A DNA stretch of 64,000 nt, taken from contig CAWJPW010000009.1 of assembly GCA_963844845.1 (NCBI GenBank), positions 186,001-250,000 of the forward strand, in the 5' to 3' direction. Source of the stretch: CAWJPW01 sp963844845. Lineage in GTDB: Bacteria > Acidobacteriota > Thermoanaerobaculia > Thermoanaerobaculales > Sulfomarinibacteraceae. How positions within the stretch are numbered: the first letter of the stretch is position 1; every line of letters starts with the position of its first letter. The notes under the pieces were generated by a model. The model saw nothing but the letters and a program-made list of their open reading frames with translations. It was not told the DNA's origin and did not search any database. Shown here in pieces: positions 1-8,716 of the stretch. The translations under genes and the position numbers were made by a program.

Positions 1-24
1 GTGCGTGCCAACCGTTCCACATGG

Positions 25-894
25 CTACCCTGGCGCTCTCGTTGCGTCCGGGATCCTCCCCCGCACCGTAGGATCGTACTCGTCTCCCGCCACCAGGACC
101 GTCAGCGTCATGTCCCGGGCCCCCAGACGGGCCGGCCCCTCCGGGCGCTGGGCACGTTGCATCGTCGCGGAGCGCGCGTCCAGCACGACCACCCAGCCCT
201 CCCCCAACACCTGGAAGGTCCCGTCGGGACGGCGCCACACTGCAGTGCCCTCGTCGATGCCGATCCCGAGCAGGTCCGGGTGCTCCATCACCACCGTGAG
301 CAGGCGGTTGAGGCGTCGGCGAGCGACGAAGTGCTGGTCGAGGATGACGCCGGGAAAGAGGTCCAGCCCCGGGGCGAGTGCGACAGCACCTTGATCGAGG
401 ACGTCGAAGTCACCGTCGCCGGTGATCATCAGACCGCTCTGGCAGGCTGTCCCCGCCGAAGTGCCGCCCACGACCGCACCGCGCTGGAAGGCGCGGCGCA
501 CCGCATCGCCCACAGGCGTGCCCAGGAGAGCCGCCGTGATCCGGCGCTGGTCACCACCGGCGAAGAAGATGCCGCCCGCTGCGGCGACCTCCGCCGCCAG
601 TTCCTCCGACATGGCGTCCTCGCGGCTGTGCACGGGCAGCGGGCGGACGTCGCGGCAGCCGTACTCCTCCATGAACAGCGCGCGGTACACCTCGCCGGTG
701 TCGGACAGCTCCGAAGCGGTGGGAAAGACCACGATCGCCGCATCCGGGCCGCCCGCCAGCTCGACGAACTTGGTCATCGCCGCCGGCGGCTTGCTGCCGC
801 CGCCGATGAGCACCAGGTTGCCCTTGGCTGCCGGCTCGCTCGCCACGGCGGTCACCGCGCACAGCGCGAGACACACACCCAGCAATCGACGCAT
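25..894 (-). CDS. Secreted cyanophycinase (peptidase S51 family)
   Basis: Predicted to cut cyanophycin (poly-aspartate with arginine side chains) into beta-Asp-Arg dipeptides. The 289-residue protein begins with a signal peptide (MRRLLGVCLALCAVTAVASE), so it should act outside the cytoplasm, like extracellular CphE-type enzymes. The nucleophile motif GGTSAGTA is intact, and the glycine-rich LVLIGGGSKP start and FFAGGDQRR are S51 hallmarks. The ATG at 894 is chosen over the GTG at 897 because the GGAGG lies about 4 nt from it and only 1 nt from the GTG. No cyanophycin synthetase is nearby, which fits scavenging of an external polymer. It lies just downstream of a TonB receptor on the same strand. 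Family call is firm; substrate is inferred, since S51 also contains other Asp-specific peptidases. Confidence 0.85.
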   Translation of the reverse strand: MRRLLGVCLALCAVTAVASEPAAKGNLVLIGGGSKPPAAMTKFVELAGGPDAAIVVFPTASELSDTGEVYRALFMEEYGCRDVRPLPVHSREDAMSEELAAEVAAAGGIFFAGGDQRRITAALLGTPVGDAVRRAFQRGAVVGGTSAGTACQSGLMITGDGDFDVLDQGAVALAPGLDLFPGVILDQHFVARRRLNRLLTVVMEHPDLLGIGIDEGTAVWRRPDGTFQVLGEGWVVVLDARSATMQRAQRPEGPARLGARDMTLTVLVAGDEYDPTVRGRIPDATRAPG

Positions 895-965
895 CACGCC
901 TCCGAGATCGGAAAAGCCCGGTTGGGGCGGCGGCCCCGCCCCAACCGGGCTCGTGGTTCACTCAC

Positions 966-3716
966 TCAGAACGACACCCTGGCGCCCAGGCGAATCTCGC
1001 GCGGGCTCTCCACCGAGGTCGGCTGCTTGTAGCCGGAGCTCGGCACCCACTCGCTGTTGCCGGGGTGGTCCTGGTAGTCGTAGTAGTAAGTTCCCCAGCG
1101 CTCCTGAACCGACAGCACAGTGTCGGAGTTGAAGACGTTGAAGACGTCCACCAGCAACGTCAGGTCGACCTCCTTCGGCAGCTTGAAGGTTTTCTCCAGA
1201 TGCAGATCGAGGAGGCTGCGGTCGTCATACTGTTCCGAACCGAGGGGCACCAGGTTGATGTCGGTACGGTCATTGCGGTACAGGCCGCGAAGGGTCGCGT
1301 ACGGGGTCCAGTAGGCCCCGGTGCGGTACAGGTAGAAGGCGCTACCGATCATGTCCCACGGCAGATCCACCGACGCGTTGACCTTGAAGACCCACTCGGA
1401 GCTGCCGGGCAGCTTGCCGGTGTTGTTCACCTGGCCGTTCTTGTCCGTCCAGGCGACCTCATATCCGTCCACGTCCACCGTGTTGCCGGTGAGGTCCGAC
1501 CACACCAGCGAGGCCTGCAACGACCAGCCGTCCTGGTAGCGCCGGTGCAGGCGTAGCACCGCCGACTTGTACTCGCGAAAGGCCGCCGACGGGTTGGTGA
1601 TGACGAAGTCCGGGTAGCTGAGGAGCTCGAAGAACGGCAGGTCGCCTCCGGTGAGGGGGTCGCCCGGCGCGATCAGGCTGTCGTAGTCGTCGTTGGTGTT
1701 AACCATGGCGATGATGTCGTGGTTCTTGCGGTAGATGTAGTCGAGACCGATGAGGGTCGTGTCGGTGAGCTGTCGCTCGACCGTCCCCACCCACTGGTCG
1801 ACGTACGGGTGGGAGATCCCCGGGTCCATCGTCGCACCACCCGTCTGGCGGGAGCCGGCGAAGATGTCGAACTCGCCGGTGTCGAAGTTGTAGTCCCAAA
1901 ACTCGTATGGGCTCCAGACGCTGCCCGAAGCCTCGCGGTCATACATGAACGCCATCAGCGCGTCGTAGTAGCGGCCGTAGTGCACCTTCACCGCAGTGCT
2001 GGCGTCACCGAAGACGTCCCAGACGGCGCCGATGCGGGGCGCCACCATGTTGACGTCGTAGACGCTGTCGTTGCCGTTCTTGAAGCCGCCCTGGTAGCTG
2101 GTGTATCGGAGACCGGCGTTCACGGTGACCCGCTCCAGCTTCCACGAATCCTGGGCATAAAGATGCAGGCCCTTCTGGGTGGCGTGGAAGTTGATCTCGT
2201 TGCCGCGATCGGAGGACGAGACGCCGCAGAACGGGTCAGCGAAGTAGTCGTCCAGTGAGTCACAGTAGTAGGAGTCGTCCACGTAGGTGAACCCCCCGTT
2301 GCGGGTCCGCACCTCATCTTGGCCCGAGTCCTCGTACACCACCCCGAACTTGAAGGTGTGCGAGTCGTCCTTGACCAGAAGGTCGTCGGCGAACAGGCTC
2401 CACGACGCGTCGAGGTTGAGGCGCTTCTTCTCGGTGAGCCAGGTGTACGTGTAGTTGCCCCACAGGAAGCCGCTGTTGAAGTAGTCGTCGTGGCCCGGCA
2501 CGTCCGAGCCGGACTTGGGCAGGTAGTCGTTCTTGCCGTTGAAGCCCGTCAGCTTGACGGCGAAGAAGTTGTTCGCGTTGACCAGGGACTCCCAGGTGAA
2601 GTTGTAGGCCCAGTTGGGCGAGTCCTGGTTGTAGGCGCCGCTGGCGAGCACGAACTCACCGATGTTGCGGTTGTCGGTTGTAAGGCCGTCGTAGTCCAGC
2701 ATGAAGGCAAAGCGGTTGGCCTGGTTCGCCTGCAGCGTCAGCTTCGCCAGGTAGCGGTGGTACGAGCGCTCGTACTGGCCACGGTCGTCGGCTGAGGCCC
2801 CTTCGATGAAAAACGGGTCGATCTTGCGGCTCCGCTCCTCACCCGAAACGAAGTACCAGAGCTTGTCCCGAATCACCGGCCCGCCCAGGCCCACCGAGAT
2901 CTCGAGGTCGCGGGAGAGCTTGTTGACACCCTCGGCCCCTGCCGGCGCGTTCTCGGAGTTGAGGCTGCCCCCCGAGTAGTAGACCGCGGCGTTGCCATGC
3001 ACCTCGTTGCCGCCGGATTTGGTGATGAGGTTGACCACCGCACCGGTGAAGCCGCCGAACTCGGCATCGGCGCCGAGACCCATGACCTGGACCTCCTGGA
3101 TCCAGTCCACGTTGGGCAGGATCCACTGCGACCCCGAGGCGGGGTCGGACACGTCGACGCCGTCCAGGTTGTAGGCGTTGGCCTGATCGTTGGGCGCGCC
3201 GTAGGCGTCGCCGTTGTTGACGCCGGGGGCGTAGTTGATGAGATCGGTAGTGGAACGCGGCACCGGCTGGTGCTGGATGAACTGCTGGTCGAGGTTGGTG
3301 CCCACCACGTTGGAGACCGTGCTCACCTGGGCCGACTGGGCGATGACGACGATCTCGTCGGTCACCGACGCGAGTGGCAGCTGCAGGTCGATGCCGAGGA
3401 TCTGGCCCAGGCTCACCCGCACACTCTCCTGGCGCACTGTCTGGAAACCGGGGAGCTGCGCCTCGATGGTGTAGGTGCCCGGAGGCAGCGAGGGGAACCG
3501 GTAGACCCCTGCGGCGCTGGTCACTGCGGTGGTCCGTCCCGCCACGAGGGCGTCCGACGTGGCGACCACGTTGACACCAGGCAGCGGGTCACCGTTGCTG
3601 TCGGTGATGGTGCCGCGAATGCTCCCGGCAGTAGTGGTCTGGGCCGCGCTCCATGCCGCCGGCAGCACCAGCGCCAGGGCGAGGACCACGACGATCGTCC
3701 GGAGGTCTCCTCTCAT
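966..3716 (-). CDS. TonB-dependent outer-membrane receptor with N-terminal carboxypeptidase-regulatory domain
   Basis: A 916-residue outer-membrane transporter. After a signal peptide (cut near AWSAAQ) comes a carboxypeptidase-regulatory beta-sandwich (about 28-110, with GTITDSNGDPLPGVNV), then a plug domain (about 125-245, with YNLDGVDVSDP and GAVVNLITKSGGNEVHG) and a 22-strand-type barrel ending in an aromatic F (RLGARVSF), as outer-membrane insertion requires. This is the Oar-like architecture common in Acidobacteriota and Bacteroidota. The start at 3716 is chosen because AGGGAGGA precedes it and a signal peptide follows; an upstream in-frame extension has neither. Transcribed from a strong promoter at 3790-3818. 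Substrate is not readable from sequence; the cyanophycinase behind it suggests peptide or dipeptide uptake. Confidence 0.9.
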   Translation of the reverse strand: MRGDLRTIVVVLALALVLPAAWSAAQTTTAGSIRGTITDSNGDPLPGVNVVATSDALVAGRTTAVTSAAGVYRFPSLPPGTYTIEAQLPGFQTVRQESVRVSLGQILGIDLQLPLASVTDEIVVIAQSAQVSTVSNVVGTNLDQQFIQHQPVPRSTTDLINYAPGVNNGDAYGAPNDQANAYNLDGVDVSDPASGSQWILPNVDWIQEVQVMGLGADAEFGGFTGAVVNLITKSGGNEVHGNAAVYYSGGSLNSENAPAGAEGVNKLSRDLEISVGLGGPVIRDKLWYFVSGEERSRKIDPFFIEGASADDRGQYERSYHRYLAKLTLQANQANRFAFMLDYDGLTTDNRNIGEFVLASGAYNQDSPNWAYNFTWESLVNANNFFAVKLTGFNGKNDYLPKSGSDVPGHDDYFNSGFLWGNYTYTWLTEKKRLNLDASWSLFADDLLVKDDSHTFKFGVVYEDSGQDEVRTRNGGFTYVDDSYYCDSLDDYFADPFCGVSSSDRGNEINFHATQKGLHLYAQDSWKLERVTVNAGLRYTSYQGGFKNGNDSVYDVNMVAPRIGAVWDVFGDASTAVKVHYGRYYDALMAFMYDREASGSVWSPYEFWDYNFDTGEFDIFAGSRQTGGATMDPGISHPYVDQWVGTVERQLTDTTLIGLDYIYRKNHDIIAMVNTNDDYDSLIAPGDPLTGGDLPFFELLSYPDFVITNPSAAFREYKSAVLRLHRRYQDGWSLQASLVWSDLTGNTVDVDGYEVAWTDKNGQVNNTGKLPGSSEWVFKVNASVDLPWDMIGSAFYLYRTGAYWTPYATLRGLYRNDRTDINLVPLGSEQYDDRSLLDLHLEKTFKLPKEVDLTLLVDVFNVFNSDTVLSVQERWGTYYYDYQDHPGNSEWVPSSGYKQPTSVESPREIRLGARVSF

Positions 3717-3737
3717 GCCGTCCTCCCTCTTCCTTCT

Positions 3738-3751
3738 GAAAAGAAATTTTC
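3738..3751. promoter_or_regulatory. Candidate operator dyad in the TonB-receptor leader
   Basis: GAAAAGAAATTTTC is a short inverted repeat (GAAAA / TTTTC) between the receptor promoter and its start codon. Operators of RpiR-type regulators are often GAAA/TTTC dyads, and an RpiR-type gene lies next to it, so it may be that regulator's site. Short AT-rich dyads arise easily by chance, so this is tentative. Confidence 0.3.
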
Positions 3752-3789
3752 GCACTTCATGCCTGATGCAAAGATTACCATCATCTGCG

Positions 3790-3818
3790 AAGATAGTTGT
3801 GCCCTTACGAGGTGTCAA
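3790..3818 (-). promoter_or_regulatory. Sigma-70-type promoter of the TonB receptor
   Basis: On the minus strand TTGACA (3818-3813), a 17-bp spacer and TATCTT (3795-3790) form a near-consensus housekeeping promoter. Transcription would start near 3783, leaving a leader of about 65 nt. Confidence 0.6.
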
Positions 3819-3918
3819 GCACTGATTCGATCCCGCGACGGCGGCTCCGCCGGCGGCGGTTCCGCAGTCTCCGACCGGCGGACCGCCCACCAGGTATCAT
3901 GTGGCGGGGGGAGGAACC

Positions 3919-4788
3919 ATGCGCCGAATCGCTGACGAGTCCGCGTTCCGGGACCTGGTGGTCCAGCACGCCGCCGACCTTCCGCCCCAGCAGCGGGCCA
4001 TTGCCGACTACCTCGTCGAGCACCTCCAGCTCGCTCCGTTCCTTTCGGTGCCGGAGCTCGCGCGCCGGGTGGGCGCCTCCGAGGCCACCGTGGTGCGCTT
4101 TGCCCAGCGCCTCGGCTTCAGCGGATTCTCCGAGCTCAAGATGGAGCTGGTGGAGCTCCTCCAAAGCCGCCTGGGCACTAGTGGCGACGGCGTCCCTGCG
4201 GCTGAACCCGGGGAGGATGTCCTGACCGCCGTGGCCACGCTGGAGTTGGACAACATCCATCGCTCGGTAGAGGCCATCGATCGTGCCGCCTTCGCTGCCG
4301 CCGCCGAAGCGGTGTTTCACGCCAATCACACCTTCGCCTTCGGCATGGGCGTATCCGGTCACCTCGCCGAGCTTGCCTGCTACACCCTGGTGCAGATCGG
4401 GGTCCGCGCCACTCCCCTCTCGCCGCGCTTCTCCTCCCCTCGCGAGCAGCTGGTGGCACTACGGCCCGGCGACCTCCTCCTCGTCTTCTCGTTCCCGCCC
4501 TACTCCCGCCCAACCCTCGACCTTCTGGAGGAGGCGCGGGCGCGGGACGTGACCACAGTGGCGGTGTGCGACCGCCTCACGGCGCCGGCGGCCCTGCTCG
4601 GCAACCACGTGCTCCCGGTGCGCAGCGAGAACATGATGTTCACCAACGCGATCGCCGCTGTCACGGTGCTATTCAACGCCCTCGCCACCCAGATCGCCAC
4701 CAGCCACCGCGGCGAGGCGGTGGAGGCCATGTCCATGATCAACCGGGTCCTCAACGACGACCCGGGGGTCCTGCCGCCGGGTCGCTGA
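3919..4788 (+). CDS. MurR/RpiR-family transcriptional regulator
   Basis: A 289-residue DNA-binding regulator. The N-terminal helix-turn-helix domain (about 1-80) has the family pattern LARRVGASEATVVRFAQRLG. A sugar-isomerase (SIS) domain follows (about 125-270), which in this family binds a sugar phosphate or related effector. The start at 3919 has GGGGGAGG 6-7 nt upstream; a GTG at 3901 would put that ribosome site inside the gene. It is divergent from the TonB receptor and convergent with the YfcC-type carrier, so either could be its target. Most relatives control sugar or amino-sugar catabolism, but no such enzyme is adjacent. Confidence 0.88.
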   Translation: MRRIADESAFRDLVVQHAADLPPQQRAIADYLVEHLQLAPFLSVPELARRVGASEATVVRFAQRLGFSGFSELKMELVELLQSRLGTSGDGVPAAEPGEDVLTAVATLELDNIHRSVEAIDRAAFAAAAEAVFHANHTFAFGMGVSGHLAELACYTLVQIGVRATPLSPRFSSPREQLVALRPGDLLLVFSFPPYSRPTLDLLEEARARDVTTVAVCDRLTAPAALLGNHVLPVRSENMMFTNAIAAVTVLFNALATQIATSHRGEAVEAMSMINRVLNDDPGVLPPGR

Positions 4789-4800
4789 CGAGCTGAGAGG

Positions 4801-6189
4801 TCAGCGCCAGGCCGCGAGCACCGGCCACACCAGGAACGCCAGCGACATCAGCACGAACAGGCCCTGCATCGGCAGGTTCCAGCGGAACCACTTCTCGAAG
4901 GGGATCTTGGCCATGGCCAGGGTGCCCACCGTCACGCCCGATGTGGGGATGATCATGTTGGTGAAGCCATCGCCCAACTGGTAGGCGAGCACCGCGGTCT
5001 GCCGGGTGATGCCCGAGAGGTCGGCGAGCGGCGCCATGAGGGGCATGGTGAGGGCGGCCTTGGTGGATCCCGACGGGATGAAGAAGTTGACCATCAGCTG
5101 CACCCCGTACATCACCCAGGCGGAGGCAAGCTCGGGCAGGCGTCCGGTGACGACAGCGGCGCCGTGGAGCACCGTGTCGAGGATCTGGCCGTGCTCGAGG
5201 ATGACCAGGATCCCACCGGCGAACCCCACCACGAGCGCCGCCCCCGCGATGTCCTTGCAGCCTGTCACGAACGCCTTGGCAAGCTGGTTGGGGCCGAGGC
5301 CGGCGATCACCCCGGCGAGCAGGCCCATGGCGAAGAAGAGGCCGGCCAGCTCGACAATGAACCAATCCCACTTCGTCACCCCGACAACCATGAGCACGAC
5401 TCCCGCCGCGAGGATGAGGAGACTGGCACCGTGTCGCCACGTGAATTCGGCAGCCTCATCCTCCCGGCGCTCGAGCTCGCGCCGGCGCGCCTCATCGAGC
5501 TCGAACATTGGGCTGCGCCGCGGGTCGGCCTTGACCCGTGCCGCATAGACCATGACCCAGGCGATGGTGACCGCAGTGGAGACGACCCACACGACGACGC
5601 GGTAGCCCATGCCGGAAAGGGGCTGAACGCCGGCGATCCCCTGGGCGATCTGCAGGGTGAACGGGTTGATGAACGCGCCCGCGAAGCCCACGCCGGCGGC
5701 GAGAAAGGTGAGGCTGATACCGACGATGGAGTCGTAGCCGAGCGCCAGCGCGAGCGGCACGAAGATGAGCACGAAGGGCATCGCTTCCTCGCACATCCCG
5801 AACGCGGCCCCGAAGAACGAGAAGAAGACCATCACGATGGGGATGACGAGGAACTCGCGGCCCGCGAGCCGGCGGACCATCTGCCGGATCCCGGCGGCGA
5901 TGGCCCCGGTCTCGTTGAGGATGTAAAACGAGCCGCCGATGATGAGGATGAAGGCGATGATGTTGGCGAGGCGGAGGAAGCCTTCGATGGGTGCGGTGAA
6001 GACCTGCACCGTCTGCGGCTCGGCCGGCACGGTGTGGAACGAACCGGGCACTGCCACCTCGCGCTGCGTTCCGCCCACGCTCTCACTGCGACGCTCGTAC
6101 CGACCGCCGGGCAGCACCCAGGTGAGCGCGGCCGCGGCGAGGATGAGGACGAAGACGATGACGAAGACGTCGGGCATCCGCTTGAGCAT
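4801..6189 (-). CDS. YfcC-family membrane carrier (DcuC/ArcD-like)
   Basis: An integral membrane carrier of 462 residues with about 12 hydrophobic segments. It starts with the family pattern MPDVFVIVFVLILAAAALTW followed by VLPGGRYERR, typical of YfcC / C4-dicarboxylate anaerobic carriers. Relatives move C4-dicarboxylates, arginine/ornithine or similar metabolites. The ATG at 6189 has GGAGG 5 nt upstream and is preferred to a GTG at 6201. A charged loop (EARRRELERREDEAAE) lies mid-protein. Basic amino acid or dipeptide transport would suit the neighbouring cyanophycinase, but this is inference. Confidence 0.8.
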   Translation of the reverse strand: MLKRMPDVFVIVFVLILAAAALTWVLPGGRYERRSESVGGTQREVAVPGSFHTVPAEPQTVQVFTAPIEGFLRLANIIAFILIIGGSFYILNETGAIAAGIRQMVRRLAGREFLVIPIVMVFFSFFGAAFGMCEEAMPFVLIFVPLALALGYDSIVGISLTFLAAGVGFAGAFINPFTLQIAQGIAGVQPLSGMGYRVVVWVVSTAVTIAWVMVYAARVKADPRRSPMFELDEARRRELERREDEAAEFTWRHGASLLILAAGVVLMVVGVTKWDWFIVELAGLFFAMGLLAGVIAGLGPNQLAKAFVTGCKDIAGAALVVGFAGGILVILEHGQILDTVLHGAAVVTGRLPELASAWVMYGVQLMVNFFIPSGSTKAALTMPLMAPLADLSGITRQTAVLAYQLGDGFTNMIIPTSGVTVGTLAMAKIPFEKWFRWNLPMQGLFVLMSLAFLVWPVLAAWR

Positions 6190-6241
6190 TCGCACCTCCA
6201 CAGGCCGGGCATTATAGGGGGGACGCGCGGCGGGCCGAGCG

Positions 6242-6664
6242 TCAGCCGGTTTCTCCGGCCAGCTGAACCACGAGGCTGCGGTTGCGCGGGCGGTTGTCGA
6301 AGTCGAGCAGGACGATCTGCTGCCACGCGCCGAGCAGCAGCTTGCCCTCGCTCACCGGCACCAGGAGGGACGGACCGATCAGACTGGCGCGCACGTGGGA
6401 GTGACCGTTGCCGTCGTGCCAGGTGTCGTCGTGGTGGTAGCGCGCGCCCTGGGGCGCCAACCGCTCAAATAGCTCGGGTAGGTCCTTCCTCAGGCCTGGC
6501 TCGAACTCCACGGTGGTGACGCCGGCGGTGGAGCCCGGGACGAATACCAGGACATGCCCCTCGAGCAGACAGCTCCGGGTGACGAGCTCATCCACCGCGT
6601 CGGTGAGGTCGACGACCTCGCACTCACCCCGCGTCGACACCTCGAGCCGATCGGTCCTGTGCAT
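6242..6664 (-). CDS. YjbQ / UPF0047 family protein
   Basis: A 140-residue single-domain protein of the YjbQ family, some of which have weak thiamine-phosphate synthase activity. Family hallmarks are VFVPGSTAGVTTVEFEPG near 41-58, the histidine cluster YHHDDTWHDGNGHSHVRASL near 76-95, and LGAWQQIVLLDFDNRPRNR. The ATG shares a base with the stop of the NRAMP-UspA gene (TGATG), so translation is probably coupled. True cellular role in this family is unsettled. Confidence 0.88.
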   Translation of the reverse strand: MHRTDRLEVSTRGECEVVDLTDAVDELVTRSCLLEGHVLVFVPGSTAGVTTVEFEPGLRKDLPELFERLAPQGARYHHDDTWHDGNGHSHVRASLIGPSLLVPVSEGKLLLGAWQQIVLLDFDNRPRNRSLVVQLAGETG

Positions 6665-8610
6665 CAGACCTTCCGCTCATCGTCACCTCTGCCGTCGCTG
6701 GGGACCACGAGCACGGGCACCGCGATCCGGTGGCGCAGACGCTCGATGGACGTGCCGTGGACGAAGTCCCCCACCCTGCGGTGCCCGTGGCTGCCCACCA
6801 CCACCAGGTCCGCGTCGTGGCGACCCACGAGCTCCACCAGCTGGTCCACCGGCTCGCCGAAACCGAGGTCGTAGCTGGTTTCGATCCCCAGCTCGGTGAG
6901 CTCTGAGGTGTACAGCTCAAGCCTCTCCTGGTCGGTGCGCGCTTCTTGGTCCTGCAGCTCGCCGCCCAGCAGCCGCGCACCACCCGACTCGACGACGTGC
7001 AGCAGGACCACCCGCGCACCCCGCCCAGCCGCCCGCGCCACGGAGACCGCCTGCGACAGCGCCGCAGCATCGGCGGAGGAGAAGTCGACGGCCACCGCAA
7101 TGCGCTGCGGCGGCCGCGGCGGTTGGACAGACGGTACGGTCAGGGGCCCGTGGACACCTTCGTGCGCCGGCGTCTCGCCGCCGTGGAAACGCTGCGCAAG
7201 CGGTACCACTGTCACGTATCCGAGGAGCAGGACCAGGCCGAGCCCGACCGGCACGGCGCTGCCCCACACCAGCCACGCCCACTTGCCGGCGCCGCCGATC
7301 CAAGCAGCGATCTCCCCCACTGCGAGCTTGAGATTGAGCACCACGATAACCCCGGCCACCAGCCAGGCGGCCGCCTGGGTGACGGGGCCAACCAGGTACT
7401 GGCCCATCCAGCGGCGGTCGGAGACCAAGTGGATGAGGGGAATCACGGCGAAGGAGAGCTGCAGGGACAAGACCACCTGCGAGAGCACGAGGAGGTCGCC
7501 GGTGGCCCGCTCGCCAAAGAACAGGATGGTCACCACTGCCGGGATGATGGCCACGGCCCGGGTCAAGAGACGGCGAACCATGGGCCGCAAGCGGATGTGG
7601 ACGAAGCCCTCCATGACGATCTGGCCGGCCAGCGTCCCGGTGATGGTGGACGACTGGCCCGAGGCGATGAGCGCCACCGCGAACACCACCGGCGCGATGG
7701 CGGCGCCGAGCAGCGGCTCCAGCAACCGGTAGGCATCCTGGATCTCAGCCACCTCATGCAACCCGGCGCGGTAGAAGGTCGCCGCGGCCATCACCAGCAG
7801 GGCGGCGTTGACGAAGAAGGCGCCGTTGAGGGCGACCATGGAGTCGAGCACGTTGAAGCGGATACCCGAACGGATCCCCGCCGGCACCCGGGCGATGCGT
7901 CGCGACTGCACCAACGCCGAATGGAGATAGAGATTGTGCGGCATCACCGTCGCGCCGAGGATGCCGATGGCAAGGTAAAGGGCGCTGCCGCCGGGCAGGC
8001 TCGGCACGAACCCGGCGGCCAGGTGGCCCCACTCGGGGCGCGAGAGGATAATCTCGATGCCGAGGCAGACACCGATGGTGGTGATGAGGGCGACGATGAA
8101 CGCCTCCATCAGGCGCATGCCCTTCGACTGCAGGAAGAGGAGCAGGAGCGCGTCGAAAGCCGTGATGACAACCCCCACCAGGAGGGGGATGTGAAAGAGG
8201 AGCTGCAAGCCTATGGCCGAGCCCAGCACCTCCGCCAGATCGCAGGCGGCGATGGCGATCTCGGCAAGTACCCAGAGTACCCACGAGACGCGGCGATCGA
8301 ACATGGCGCGGCACGCCTGGGCCAGGTCCATCCCGGTGACGATGCCGAGCCGGGCCGAGAGGCTCTGCAGCAGCACCGCCATGATGTTGGACATGAGCAG
8401 GACCCAGATGAGGGCATAGCCGAACTTGGAGCCGGCGGCGATGTCGGTGGCCCAGTTACCGGGGTCCATGTAGCCGACGCTCACCAGGTAGGCGGGGCCC
8501 GCGAAGGCGAACAACCGACGCCAGAACGTGGGATTCTTGGGCACCGGAACGGTTCCGTGAACCTCCGCGAGGGAGCGGGACTCGGGAGTCTTGGTTGGGC
8601 CGGTCCGCAC
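6664..8610 (-). CDS. NRAMP-family divalent metal transporter fused to a C-terminal UspA domain
   Basis: Proton-coupled manganese/iron-type importer of 648 residues. The membrane part (about 30-475) holds the two metal-binding motifs DPGN (49-52) and MPHN (about 223). A linker leads to a complete universal-stress-protein domain (about 505-645) with IAVAVDFSSADAAALSQAV and the nucleotide-binding signature DLVVVGSHGHRR...GTSIERLRH, so the tail probably binds ATP in the cytoplasm. Plain MntH proteins are about 410-450 residues, so the length is explained by the fusion. The start is a GTG at 8610 with a poor ribosome site, and could lie some codons later. Confidence 0.9.
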   Translation of the reverse strand: MRTGPTKTPESRSLAEVHGTVPVPKNPTFWRRLFAFAGPAYLVSVGYMDPGNWATDIAAGSKFGYALIWVLLMSNIMAVLLQSLSARLGIVTGMDLAQACRAMFDRRVSWVLWVLAEIAIAACDLAEVLGSAIGLQLLFHIPLLVGVVITAFDALLLLFLQSKGMRLMEAFIVALITTIGVCLGIEIILSRPEWGHLAAGFVPSLPGGSALYLAIGILGATVMPHNLYLHSALVQSRRIARVPAGIRSGIRFNVLDSMVALNGAFFVNAALLVMAAATFYRAGLHEVAEIQDAYRLLEPLLGAAIAPVVFAVALIASGQSSTITGTLAGQIVMEGFVHIRLRPMVRRLLTRAVAIIPAVVTILFFGERATGDLLVLSQVVLSLQLSFAVIPLIHLVSDRRWMGQYLVGPVTQAAAWLVAGVIVVLNLKLAVGEIAAWIGGAGKWAWLVWGSAVPVGLGLVLLLGYVTVVPLAQRFHGGETPAHEGVHGPLTVPSVQPPRPPQRIAVAVDFSSADAAALSQAVSVARAAGRGARVVLLHVVESGGARLLGGELQDQEARTDQERLELYTSELTELGIETSYDLGFGEPVDQLVELVGRHDADLVVVGSHGHRRVGDFVHGTSIERLRHRIAVPVLVVPSDGRGDDERKV

Positions 8611-8716
8611 GACCCCAGGATTCCCGGCCTCCCGACTCCTGTCAAGTGCGGACCGGGGTAGGGGAGTCGCCGCCTCGCACCACTGCGCTACACTCCGCGA
8701 ACGAAAGGAGAGACGC

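Noticed and set aside
1..1032. Long plus-strand frame opposite the cyanophycinase gene
   Set aside because: Arg/His-rich antisense shadow with no ribosome site or domain; the minus strand carries the real gene.
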